From CAZFQG01 sp964520785 (GTDB lineage Bacteria; Planctomycetota; Planctomycetia; Pirellulales; Thermoguttaceae), in contig CAZFQG010000294.1 in the NCBI GenBank assembly GCA_964520785.1, forward strand, positions 1-5,291: a stretch of 5,291 bases of DNA. Reading direction: 5' to 3'. Position numbers and translations under genes: made by a program. Position 1 is the first letter of the stretch. Each line of letters starts with the position of its first letter. The notes beneath the pieces are model-generated. The model had not been told where the DNA came from. It saw only the letters and a program-made list of their open reading frames with translations, and did not search any database. This document shows positions 1 to 5,238 of this stretch, in pieces.

Positions 1-33
1 TTCTCTGTAGGACTCTTTCATTCTCAATCTCAA

Positions 34-94
34 GCCGGTTTATCCCGGCGCTTTCCCCGACCCCTTTAAAAATGTTCTGGAAGGGGTGTGTCGG
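34..94 (-). terminator. Hairpins just past the repeat-protein gene; weak terminator candidate
   Basis: Two inverted repeats lie within 75 bases past the minus-strand stop codon. The nearer one pairs 60-66 (ACCCCTT) with 81-87 (AAGGGGT) around a 14-base loop, and CCG at 57-59 can pair with CGG at 92-94 across a small bulge. The farther one pairs 34-38 (GCCGG) with 45-49 (CCGGC). Neither is followed on the minus strand by a run of T, so a classical intrinsic terminator is not well supported. The position just past the gene is the main argument. Confidence 0.25.
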
Positions 95-104
95 CGTGGA
101 TCAA

Positions 105-2705
105 TCATCTTCCGAAGAGGAAACATCTCTCGCTTAGAACCCTGGAATCCACGTCCTTCCTCTCTCGCCTTTTACGAAGACCCTCGATCTCGCGCAGCCA
201 GGCCGCCTCGGCGAGGGTCGCGAGGTCGGAGTCGGACAGGGTGCGGTGGTCGTTGAGTTTCGTCCGTGAAGACAGCACCTCGTCCGTCGCGGATTCCCGA
301 CGCGGGCCGATGGAGGTCGCGTTCGTGGGAGAAATAGCAACCTCGGAGGCCGCTGCCGACACCCCCGCTCCCCAGTTTGCCCGGACAATATCCAAGTCGG
401 CGGATCCCACCGTGCCGTCTCCGCTGGGGTCACCCGCGAGGAGATCACCGGGCTCGACCGACTGTCCCCAATTCGCGCGGACAATATCCAGATCGGCGCT
501 TCCGACAAGCCCGTCTGCGTTGAGGTCGCCGTCTGGGTTGGTCGGCACGATCAGGTTTGGCAAGACGGAAATGGTACTGGGGTAGAGGGGAATACCAGTA
601 TACGAAGGAACGTTAACAGCTATCAGATCCATCGCCCCGTCTCCGTTGACGTCGGCGACGGCGACGGATCGAAGGTCTCTATTCGTCAAATACACGACCG
701 GGGGCGCGAATGTTCCATCGCCCAGGTTCCGCGACACTTGAATCGGACCCGGTGAGTCATCCGTTCTTAGGAAAGCCGTGATTAGATCAATCGCTCCATC
801 CCCGTTGACATCGGCGGCCGTGACGAAATTGGCGGCGGTGAAAGGACTCCATCCCTCCGGATACACGACCTGCTGGTCCGCGAACGTGCCGCCTCCGAGA
901 TTCATCAGGACCGAGACGGTGTCGGAACCCGCGTGCCCCGTGATGAGATCGACCGCGCCGTCCCCGTCGAGGTCGGCGGGAACCAGTGAACTCGGATTAT
1001 CCCCGACCTGGTACGGGACCTGCGCCGCGAAGCTTCCGTCCTCCAGGTTCCGCAGGACCGAAACCGTATTAGAGTCAACGTTCGCCGTGATCAAATCCAC
1101 CGCTCCGTCTCCGTCGACGTCGGCGGCCGCCACGGACCGAGGGCGATAATCTACCAAGTGCGTCCCTTGGATCGCAAACGTACCGTCCCCCAGATTCCGT
1201 AGGACCGAAACCGCATCGATCGCCTCATTGGCCGTGACCAGATCGATCGCGCCGTCTCCGTCGATGTCGGCCGCCGCCACTGATATAGGTCCACCGTCCA
1301 CCATATAGCTTACCCGGGGAGCAAACGTCCCGTCCCCCAGGTTCCGCAGGATCGAAATGCTGTCGGATTCCCAATTCGCCGTGACGAGGTCAATTGCCCC
1401 GTCCCCGTCGACGTCCGCGCAGACCAACGAAGCGGGGTATCCTCCCACCGCATACTTCACCCGGGCGGCAAACGTGCCGTCGCCCAGGTTCCGAAAGACC
1501 GAAACGGTCCGGTCGTCGCGATTCGCCGTGACGAGATCCACCGCCCCGTCCCCGTTGACGTCGGCGGCCGCCACGCAATCCGGATCGGCTCCCGGCTGGT
1601 ACGTCGACCGGGTGGGAAACACGCCGTCGCCCTGGTTTCGCAAGACGGACACCCACGCGATACGCACTGATGGATCCCAGTTGGCCGTGATTAGATCGAT
1701 CGCCCCGTCTCCGTCAATATCGGCCGGCGTCACGAATGTGACACCGTCCAGGACGTCATACAGCACTTGGTCCGCGAAAGTCCCATCCCCCTGGTTCCGC
1801 AGGATCGAAACGGAACCGTTCGCTATCCCGACAACGTCGACCGCCCCGTCCCCATTGATATCGGCGATCGTTATTGTGCCTGCCATCGCATACGACCCGT
1901 GCTCCGCGAAAGTCCCGTCCCCCTGATTCCGCAAGACGGACACCGATCCGAAGTAGTCGGGATATGAACCCGAATGTGCCGTGATCAAATCGATCGCTCC
2001 GTCCCCGTCGACGTCGACCGGAAAGACAGAACTCGGATCATTATACCCCACCTTATACCCCACCTCATACGTCACCGGAGCCGCAAATATACCGTCACCC
2101 TGGTTTCGCAAGACCACAACGCCACCCGCGTTTAGCACGATCAGGTCCACCGCTCCATCTCCGTCGGCATCGGCCGTCGTGACAGACCGCGGATCGCCCT
2201 CCACCTCATACGTCACTGGGTCGGCAAAAGTTCCGTCCCCCTGGTTTGGTAGCACTACAACCCCGTCCTCGTTTATCGCAATCAGATCCACCGCTCCGTC
2301 CGCGTCCGCATCAGCGAGCGTGAAGGACTCATAATGGCTCGTCCCAATTCCGTACGCTACCGGCGCCGCGAATGTTCCATCCCCCTGATTCTGCAGGACG
2401 AACACCCATCGCAAGGGGGGATGGTCATGTGACGAAGTGGCAATGACGTAATCCACTGCTCCGTCTCCGTTGAGATCCGCGGCCACGGCGGATTCAGGAT
2501 TGCCCCAAAGGCCATAGACCACGCCCGGAAAGTCAAACCCCTGGCCGGACAACATGGCCCGGTCTTCGAGCACTTCAAGTCGAAGCGAATGAAGGCGAGC
2601 ATCCCCTAACGGGCCTCCTCTCGTTTCCGCTCGGGTCTTGTTTTTCCTCAACACATGCGAACGGCAGACTTCGGCAATGCGACGGACGATTCCGGTACGT
2701 GACAT
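105..2705 (-). CDS. VCBS/FG-GAP repeat protein with C-terminal type I dockerin
   Basis: This 866-residue protein is probably surface-exposed or secreted. Residues 43-53 (LEVLEDRAMLS) match the planctomycete LEPR-xLL type motif found near the N-terminus of large exported proteins; no ordinary hydrophobic signal peptide is visible. Residues about 74-718 hold 13 repeats of about 51 residues, each opening with a calcium-loop pattern D-x-[DN]-x-DG-x-x-D (first at D77-D85) and most closing with N[QL]GDGxF. Such repeats form beta-propeller blades. Residues 725-779 form a type I dockerin with two loops, D727/N729/D731/D738 and D759/S761/D763/D770, each followed by DIVRANWG. Dockerins bind cohesins in clostridial cellulosomes, but the planctomycete partner is unknown. 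The tail (780-866) is charged and partly helical (around LATLAEAAWLREIEGLRKRR). The start at 2705 is preferred over an in-frame ATG at 2840 because AAAGGAG lies 7 bases before it and the extra 45 residues look non-coding. The biological role is unknown; adhesion or polysaccharide binding is inference. Confidence 0.92.
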   Translation of the reverse strand: MSRTGIVRRIAEVCRSHVLRKNKTRAETRGGPLGDARLHSLRLEVLEDRAMLSGQGFDFPGVVYGLWGNPESAVAADLNGDGAVDYVIATSSHDHPPLRWVFVLQNQGDGTFAAPVAYGIGTSHYESFTLADADADGAVDLIAINEDGVVVLPNQGDGTFADPVTYEVEGDPRSVTTADADGDGAVDLIVLNAGGVVVLRNQGDGIFAAPVTYEVGYKVGYNDPSSVFPVDVDGDGAIDLITAHSGSYPDYFGSVSVLRNQGDGTFAEHGSYAMAGTITIADINGDGAVDVVGIANGSVSILRNQGDGTFADQVLYDVLDGVTFVTPADIDGDGAIDLITANWDPSVRIAWVSVLRNQGDGVFPTRSTYQPGADPDCVAAADVNGDGAVDLVTANRDDRTVSVFRNLGDGTFAARVKYAVGGYPASLVCADVDGDGAIDLVTANWESDSISILRNLGDGTFAPRVSYMVDGGPISVAAADIDGDGAIDLVTANEAIDAVSVLRNLGDGTFAIQGTHLVDYRPRSVAAADVDGDGAVDLITANVDSNTVSVLRNLEDGSFAAQVPYQVGDNPSSLVPADLDGDGAVDLITGHAGSDTVSVLMNLGGGTFADQQVVYPEGWSPFTAANFVTAADVNGDGAIDLITAFLRTDDSPGPIQVSRNLGDGTFAPPVVYLTNRDLRSVAVADVNGDGAMDLIAVNVPSYTGIPLYPSTISVLPNLIVPTNPDGDLNADGLVGSADLDIVRANWGQSVEPGDLLAGDPSGDGTVGSADLDIVRANWGAGVSAAASEVAISPTNATSIGPRRESATDEVLSSRTKLNDHRTLSDSDLATLAEAAWLREIEGLRKRRERKDVDSRVLSERCFLFGR
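369..533 (-). other. Dockerin type I domain (residues 725-779) with duplicated loop-helix
   Basis: The two halves carry an identical 14-residue segment, VGSADLDIVRANWG, once per calcium loop. Each loop keeps acidic or polar ligands at positions 1, 3, 5 and 12, as in EF-hand-like dockerin loops. At the DNA level the two halves differ at several synonymous positions, so the identity is kept by selection rather than by a very recent duplication. Confidence 0.85.
552..2486 (-). repeat. Thirteen tandem VCBS/FG-GAP coding repeats, about 152 bp each
   Basis: A recurring block, seen on the plus strand as variants of 'gccccgtccccgtcgacgtc', occurs at about 633, 790, 953, 1104, 1249, 1397, 1541, 1703, 1840, 1994, 2150, 2290 and 2461. 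It encodes the DxDGDGAxDL calcium loop. Spacing varies from about 137 to 171 bases because the loop between the two motifs of a blade differs in length. Repeats 1-6 close with NQGDG. Repeats 7-12 close with NLGDG or a close variant. The thirteenth stops at VLPNL without the GDG motif. Confidence 0.9.
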
Positions 2706-2712
2706 AAGAAAT

Positions 2713-2719
2713 CTCCTTT
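2713..2719 (-). promoter_or_regulatory. Shine-Dalgarno site that sets the repeat-protein start
   Basis: On the minus strand AAAGGAG ends 7 bases before the ATG at 2705. No comparable site precedes the longer in-frame start at 2840, so this site decides the start used here. Confidence 0.75.
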
Positions 2720-2858
2720 GGATATGGAATCGCGGATGAAACCCAGGGGTTACGGCGTCAGTCGGATTCCTCCTCGCACCCTCCGCAAGAGGGGTTCCAC
2801 AACGACGAATTGATCGAAACAGAATTAGCACATTAGGCACAGTCGAACGCCATGTTCA

Positions 2859-2888
2859 ATTATAACCGGTCGGAGTTGCACCACGCAA
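2859..2888 (-). promoter_or_regulatory. Candidate promoter for the repeat-protein gene
   Basis: The minus strand reads TTGCGT (2888-2883), an 18-base spacer and a perfect TATAAT (2864-2859). The -35 box is poor, matching three of six consensus positions. It would give a leader of about 145 bases before the ATG at 2705. Planctomycete promoter consensus is not well defined, so this remains a candidate. Confidence 0.3.
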
Positions 2889-3166
2889 GCACCTTAGACC
2901 GTAAATACCTAATTTACCCAACCCGCCGAAGGTGGCTTCAGCGGGAAGGTTGATCAAACGGCCTGCCAAGACTCTCGCGGCGAAATTTCTAAAAATTCCC
3001 GAACCATCCGACGGGCCGAGACGTCCATTCGTCAAAGACACACGAACGAAAGCTCGACACGGGCCAAATCCTTTCATCACAACCCAACCCCAGAAGCAGG
3101 AACCTTGATGACGCGACTCCATCCAACACATTTTTTGAACGCCGAAACGGGGACGCAGCTAGTTTC

Positions 3167-3184
3167 TGGACGTCGAAACGTCCA
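3167..3184. other. Hairpin at the edge of the RHS fragment (copy A)
   Basis: TGGACGT (3167-3173) and ACGTCCA (3178-3184) form a perfect 7-base stem closing a CGAA loop. The copy at 5149-5168 extends the same stem by one pair. Confidence 0.5.
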
Positions 3185-3255
3185 ACCCCGTCGAGTACAC
3201 CTGGGACAACCGCAACCGCCTGACGTGCGTCACGTTCAAGAACTCCGATGACTCG
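3169..3255 (+). pseudogene. RHS/YD-repeat protein fragment
   Basis: The frame starting at 3169 reads DVETSNPVEYTWDNRNRL and continues TCVTFKNSDDS. The YTWDNRNRLTxVTF core is typical of RHS/YD repeats, which build the shells of large secreted polymorphic-toxin or adhesin proteins. Only about 29 codons are recognisable. A TAG at 3160-3162 closes the frame just upstream, and there is no start codon or ribosome site. Past 3255 the frame stays open but turns into low-complexity Pro/Ala/Thr sequence while another frame shows the coding signature. It is a broken piece of a larger gene and unlikely to be expressed. Confidence 0.6.
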
Positions 3256-3665
3256 CCCTCACCGGCAACGATTGCGAATCCGAACGGGCGGCCCAAACCC
3301 TGCGCGAATACCCCCTCGACATGCGGAGCCACGGCTACAGAAACTCGCACCGCGCCGATCTCGCCCCCCGGCCCGGCTTCGTGCCCCACAAGAGCGGGCG
3401 CCGCGGCCTGTCGCCCAGAGAAATGGCCGCCCAGCGCGGTGGCCGCCCCGCCTACGCCCACGACGGCGGCGCCGGCGGCCGGGCCGTTGTCGAACCGGTG
3501 TGCTGGCTGATGGATTACTGGCTCGGCCGGTACCACGGATTTATCGAAGCCCCCACCACCACCGCCCCCGAACTGATCAGTGTGCCCCGGCGCCCCGGTC
3601 TCCAACTCGGCGCCGAACCGTACGACGGTCCGGGACGGCCGGGGGACTTGATTCCGGGGGAATAG
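3252..3665 (+). pseudogene. Orphan coding relic X, C-terminal part of an unknown protein
   Basis: This frame is open from just after a TGA at 3249 to the TAG at 3663 (137 codons). Third codon positions are strongly G or C over most of it (for example CTG CGC GAA TAC CCC CTC GAC), the pattern expected of a real planctomycete coding frame. The text includes EYPLDMRSHGYRNSHRADL and, later, WLMDYWLGRYHGFIEAP. From memory these resemble conserved C-terminal features (NSHR..D and LPYWxGRYHG) of a planctomycete hypothetical-protein family, but I cannot name the family. An ATG exists at 3321 but has no convincing Shine-Dalgarno site and lies inside the apparent homology, so the gene is probably 5'-truncated where it joins the RHS fragment. 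The end (after about 3560) is Pro/Gly-rich and may be read-through into unrelated sequence. Confidence 0.35.
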
Positions 3666-3675
3666 GGGGGAGTCG

Positions 3676-3900
3676 GGGCGATTTTCTGAGGCATTCCGAG
3701 CCACCTTCTGGTTTTGGCCGATAGCGATTTGCCGTTTCGCTGTCGGCGGTATGTCTTGGCGGAGGCGAATTGTCCTATCTGGGTGGGCTGCCACTACCTG
3801 GCAATGGCGTGGAGAGCTGGGAAGGCCCATCACGACCGCTTGTTTTGGTAGAGTTCCCTGGTTATTCTTGAGTTTGTTGGTGAATCAAATTTCCTATCCC
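3676..3900 (+). repeat. Direct repeat B, first copy; likely 3' end of an IS91-like element
   Basis: It aligns with 4894-5119 in the same orientation with substitutions and small indels. Well-kept blocks include GGCCGATAGCGATTTG, GGTATGTCTTG, CTTGTTTTGGTA followed by AGTTCCC, and AATCAAATTTCCTATCCC at the end. It begins with GGCGATTTTCTGAG, which aligns with GGCGACGTTCTGAG, the last codons and TGA of the transposase fragment at 4614-4904. Copy B therefore appears to carry only the final few codons of a transposase gene plus its downstream region. No gene is visible inside it. Confidence 0.75.
3717..3747. other. Hairpin in module B
   Basis: GCCGATAGCGA (3717-3727) pairs with TCGCTGTCGGC (3737-3747): eleven pairs including one G-T wobble, around a 9-base loop. 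No T run follows, so a simple intrinsic terminator is unlikely. The equivalent place in B' also folds. A role as an element-end structure is inference. Confidence 0.55.
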
Positions 3901-3906
3901 TTGTGG

Positions 3907-3936
3907 TTGTCCAGCCCTGCACACGAGTGGTAAAAT
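3907..3936 (+). promoter_or_regulatory. Weak promoter candidate at the right edge of module B
   Basis: TTGTCC (3907-3912), an 18-base spacer and TAAAAT (3931-3936). It reads toward the toxin-antitoxin operon but is 130 bases away, with hairpin-forming sequence between, and a better-placed promoter lies nearer. Confidence 0.2.
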
Positions 3937-3993
3937 ACAAGCATCACAAAGCGGCAGGGCCGCGGCCAAAGCGATGCTCCCGCATCGGGGCCG
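3914..3993. other. Hairpin-rich GC spacer upstream of the toxin-antitoxin operon
   Basis: Two separate inverted repeats are visible. GCCCTGC (3914-3920) pairs with GCAGGGC (3954-3960). Next to it CGATGC (3972-3977) pairs with GCATCG (3982-3987) around a TCCC loop, and CGGCC (3963-3967) can pair with GGCCG (3989-3993) to extend that stem past a small internal loop. No T tract follows. It could block read-through into the operon, or be an element end; neither is shown. Confidence 0.45.
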
Positions 3994-4012
3994 GAAAAGC
4001 ACCGTTAAAAAG

Positions 4013-4041
4013 TTCACGATCTTGAATGTTAGTAATACAAT
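4013..4041 (+). promoter_or_regulatory. Promoter of the toxin-antitoxin operon
   Basis: TTCACG (4013-4018, four of six consensus positions), an exact 17-base spacer, then TACAAT (4036-4041, five of six). The predicted start near 4048 leaves about 20 bases before the antitoxin ATG, just enough for its ribosome site. A short inverted repeat, TGAAT (4023-4027) and ATTCA (4040-4044), overlaps the -10 box and could be an autoregulatory operator, since antitoxins usually repress their own operons. The arms are only 5 bases, so that part is speculative. Confidence 0.5.
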
Positions 4042-4053
4042 TCACATCCCAAC

Positions 4054-4058
4054 AGGAG
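4054..4058 (+). promoter_or_regulatory. Shine-Dalgarno site of the antitoxin gene
   Basis: AGGAG lies 8 bases before the ATG at 4067. It selects this ATG over an in-frame ATG at 3974, which lacks such a site and would add 31 residues unlike the family. Confidence 0.75.
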
Positions 4059-4066
4059 CAACGGCG

Positions 4067-4297
4067 ATGTCAACCCAAATGGAACGACTGGCGATAGAGT
4101 TGCTTGGCCTTCCGGCCTCCAGCCGGGCGCTGTTGGCCAAACAATTGCTCGCCAGTCTGGAAGAGACGGAAACGCCGGAAGTAAGCCGTGAGTGGCTTGA
4201 TTTGGCGAAGCGGCGCGCGGAAGAGTTAATCAGCGGAAAAGTCGAAGGCATCCCGGCGGAGGAGGTGTTCCGAGAACTGGAACAGGAGGTCGGATGA
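4067..4297 (+). CDS. Addiction-module antitoxin, Unstab_antitox type
   Basis: This 76-residue acidic, mostly helical protein matches the small 'putative addiction module component' antitoxins (TIGR02574/PF09720 class) that pair with RelE/ParE toxins. Family marks seen here are the opening LAIELLGLPASSRALLAKQL followed by LASLEE (residues about 8-33), the middle EVSREWLDLAKRRAEEL (38-54) and the end SGKVEGIPAEEVFREL (56-71). It is expected to bind and neutralise the toxin encoded next to it and to help repress the operon. Its stop codon overlaps the toxin start by ATGA at 4294-4297, implying translational coupling. A good promoter and ribosome site precede it. Length and termini look complete. 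Confidence 0.88.
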   Translation: MSTQMERLAIELLGLPASSRALLAKQLLASLEETETPEVSREWLDLAKRRAEELISGKVEGIPAEEVFRELEQEVG

Positions 4298-4587
4298 AAA
4301 CGGTCGTTTTTCATCCCGAGGCCAAAGCCGAACTGACTGCTGCCGGCCGTTGGTATGAACGCAAGCAGCCAGGATTAGGCAAGCAGTTTCGCCAAGATGC
4401 AAAGGCGGCAATGTCACGGATAACGCAAAGCCCAGAGGCCTTTGGCATTATTGGCGATGAGGTCAGGTGCCACATCCTGCATCGTTTTCCGTACGGCATA
4501 CTATACCAAGTGTACGCCAACCGCATTTTCGTGGTTGCAGTAATGCACCTTCATCGTGACCCTGAGTATTGGGCACATCGTGTTTGA
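4294..4587 (+). CDS. RelE/ParE-family toxin
   Basis: This 97-residue basic protein has the family layout: a start in VVFHPEAKAELTAAGRWYE (4-22), a long helical pair, then strands RCHILHRFPYGILYQV (58-73) and RIFVVAVMHLHRDPEYW (77-93). The core R58, R64, H85, H87, R88 and terminal W93 correspond to positions commonly conserved in this superfamily. RelE-like members cut ribosome-bound mRNA and ParE-like members poison DNA gyrase; the sequence alone does not tell which applies here. An AGGAGG site (4284-4289) inside the antitoxin gene sits 4 bases before the ATG, and the genes overlap by 4 bases. The frame is full-length with no visible damage, so the module is probably active or was so recently. 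Confidence 0.9.
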   Translation: MKTVVFHPEAKAELTAAGRWYERKQPGLGKQFRQDAKAAMSRITQSPEAFGIIGDEVRCHILHRFPYGILYQVYANRIFVVAVMHLHRDPEYWAHRV

Positions 4588-4613
4588 TTCCGACTTAGGT
4601 ACATACAGAGTAA

Positions 4614-4904
4614 TGTTGGATGCGTCTGCGGCGCACCACGAACGTCGACCCGCTGAAGTGCGACCGATGCGGCGGCGAGATGAAGGTGATTGCGTTCATC
4701 GAACCCCCACGCGGCGACGTGATCGAGAAGATATTACGTCACTGCGGGCTGTGGGATCCGTCGACGCCCAGAGCCCCGCCGAGCGAAGCGGGCTGGGTCT
4801 ACGAACCGGACGCGGATTGGGAGAGCCAGCCGACGTTATCCGAAGAGCAAGAGCCGGGCGAGGTGACGTACGTCGACATCGACGAATTTCTGGCGACGTT
4901 CTGA
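4614..4904 (+). pseudogene. IS91-family (Y2) transposase, C-terminal remnant
   Basis: The frame reads (M)RLRRTTNVDPLKCDRCGG and continues with EMKVIAFIE, VIEKILRHCGLW and, at the end, VTYVDIDEFLATF. This is the standard end of planctomycete IS91-type transposases: a basic R-R-T-x-x-VDPLxCPxCGG zinc-knuckle motif (here C14 and C17 counting from the ATG at 4620), then a helix ending in GLW. The catalytic Y2/HUH core and everything before it are missing, so this is about 95 residues of a protein usually several hundred long. Homology seems to start at CW just after a TAA at 4611-4613, 26 bases past the toxin stop. The ATG at 4620 has no good ribosome site. The piece cannot transpose on its own. 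Confidence 0.75.
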
Positions 4905-5119
4905 GTTTCTGAGCAACCTTCGATTCTGGCCGATAGCGATTTGCTGTCGGTGCTGGGGGCGGTATGTCTTGACGGCGCCTGGCTACCCTATCTGAGTGGA
5001 CACGAATAACTTGAAAGTGGCATGGAGAGTGGCTGCAACAGCGAGAAAGCCGACCCCTTGTTTTGGTACAGTTCCCCGGTTATCCTTGAGTATCCCTTGA
5101 AATCAAATTTCCTATCCCT
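4894..5119 (+). repeat. Direct repeat B', second copy; region past the transposase stop
   Basis: This is the diverged partner of 3676-3900. It begins inside the last codons of the transposase remnant and ends at AATTTCCTATCCC, where module A' begins directly. Nothing in it looks coding: a 70-codon open frame from 5022 crosses B' into A' out of the RHS frame. It is the natural reference for what B once belonged to, because here the transposase tail is still attached. Confidence 0.75.
4929..4951. other. Hairpin in module B', equivalent of 3717-3747
   Basis: GCCGATAGC (4929-4937) pairs with GCTGTCGGT (4943-4951), nine pairs including two G-T wobbles, around a 5-base loop. It sits 24 bases after the transposase TGA. 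Compared with B the loop side has lost several bases, yet the stem survives. Confidence 0.5.
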
Positions 5120-5148
5120 GGACGTCGAAACGGGGACGCAGCTAGTTT

Positions 5149-5168
5149 TTGGACGTCGAAACGTCCAA
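5149..5168. other. Hairpin at the edge of the RHS fragment (copy A')
   Basis: TTGGACGT (5149-5156) and ACGTCCAA (5161-5168) form a perfect 8-base stem around CGAA. The T at 5149, which is C in copy A, adds the outer pair. Confidence 0.5.
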
Positions 5169-5238
5169 CCCCGTCGAGCACACCCGGGACAACCGCAACC
5201 GCCTGACGTGCGCCACGTTCAAGAACCCCGATGACGCG
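5152..5238 (+). pseudogene. RHS/YD-repeat fragment, degraded second copy
   Basis: This is the same frame as 3169-3255 but with the hallmark residues lost: the Tyr codon becomes His at 5179 and the Trp codon becomes Arg at 5185, giving VEHTRDNRNRL. Further changes are V to A and two S codons to P and A. The loss of the YTWD core shows it is no longer under selection as an RHS repeat. Confidence 0.55.

Larger units (their letters stand above)
2706..3136. other. Intergenic stretch, no gene recognised
   Basis: About 430 bases separate the repeat-protein start from module A. A 91-codon minus-strand open frame (2856-3131) crosses part of it, but its translation is rich in Gly, Arg, Cys and Trp, lacks recognisable motifs and has no convincing ribosome site. 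Apart from the ribosome site and a candidate promoter I see nothing else supportable. It probably contains the leader of the minus-strand gene. Confidence 0.5.
3137..3308 (+). repeat. Direct repeat A, first copy
   Basis: This 172-base segment matches 5120-5291 without gaps at a constant offset of 1983, with 8 mismatches, two of them in the first six bases. It covers a short non-coding lead, a hairpin at 3167-3184, an RHS-like coding fragment and the start of frame X. The second copy ends only because the window ends, so the true repeat may be longer. Confidence 0.93.

Noticed and set aside
88..2334. Several plus-strand open frames (88-585, 778-1149, 1357-1926, 1981-2334) opposite the repeat-protein gene
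   Set aside because: Their translations are repetitive (variants of RSTAPSPSTSA), which is simply the antisense reading of the calcium-loop repeats. They lack ribosome sites and follow the repeat period.
552..2486. Possible CRISPR-like regular repeats
   Set aside because: The repeats are coding, in frame, imperfect and about 152 bases apart, and they encode VCBS/FG-GAP calcium loops.
2706..2840. Upstream in-frame start at 2840 for the minus-strand gene
   Set aside because: There is no suitable Shine-Dalgarno site, and the added 45 residues look like translated leader. The start at 2705 has AAAGGAG at 7 bases.
2856..3131. Minus-strand 91-codon open frame
   Set aside because: There are no recognisable motifs, coding bias or ribosome site, and it overlaps the promoter candidate of the gene downstream.
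3248..3724. Plus-strand 158-codon open frame in frame +2
   Set aside because: Its translation is almost entirely Arg and Pro, the usual result of reading GC-rich coding DNA out of frame.
3159..3833. Minus-strand 224-codon open frame
   Set aside because: It runs antisense to module A, relic X and module B. The GC3 pattern supports plus-strand frame X instead, and the Gly/Ala/Val-rich text is typical of an antisense shadow in GC-rich DNA.
4556..4912. Plus-strand 118-codon open frame overlapping the toxin end and transposase tail
   Set aside because: It is the out-of-frame reading of the transposase remnant. The frame from 4620 carries the conserved CDRCGG and GLW motifs.
5022..5234. Plus-strand 70-codon open frame across the B'/A' junction
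   Set aside because: It crosses two repeat modules out of the RHS frame and shows no ribosome site or family motif.
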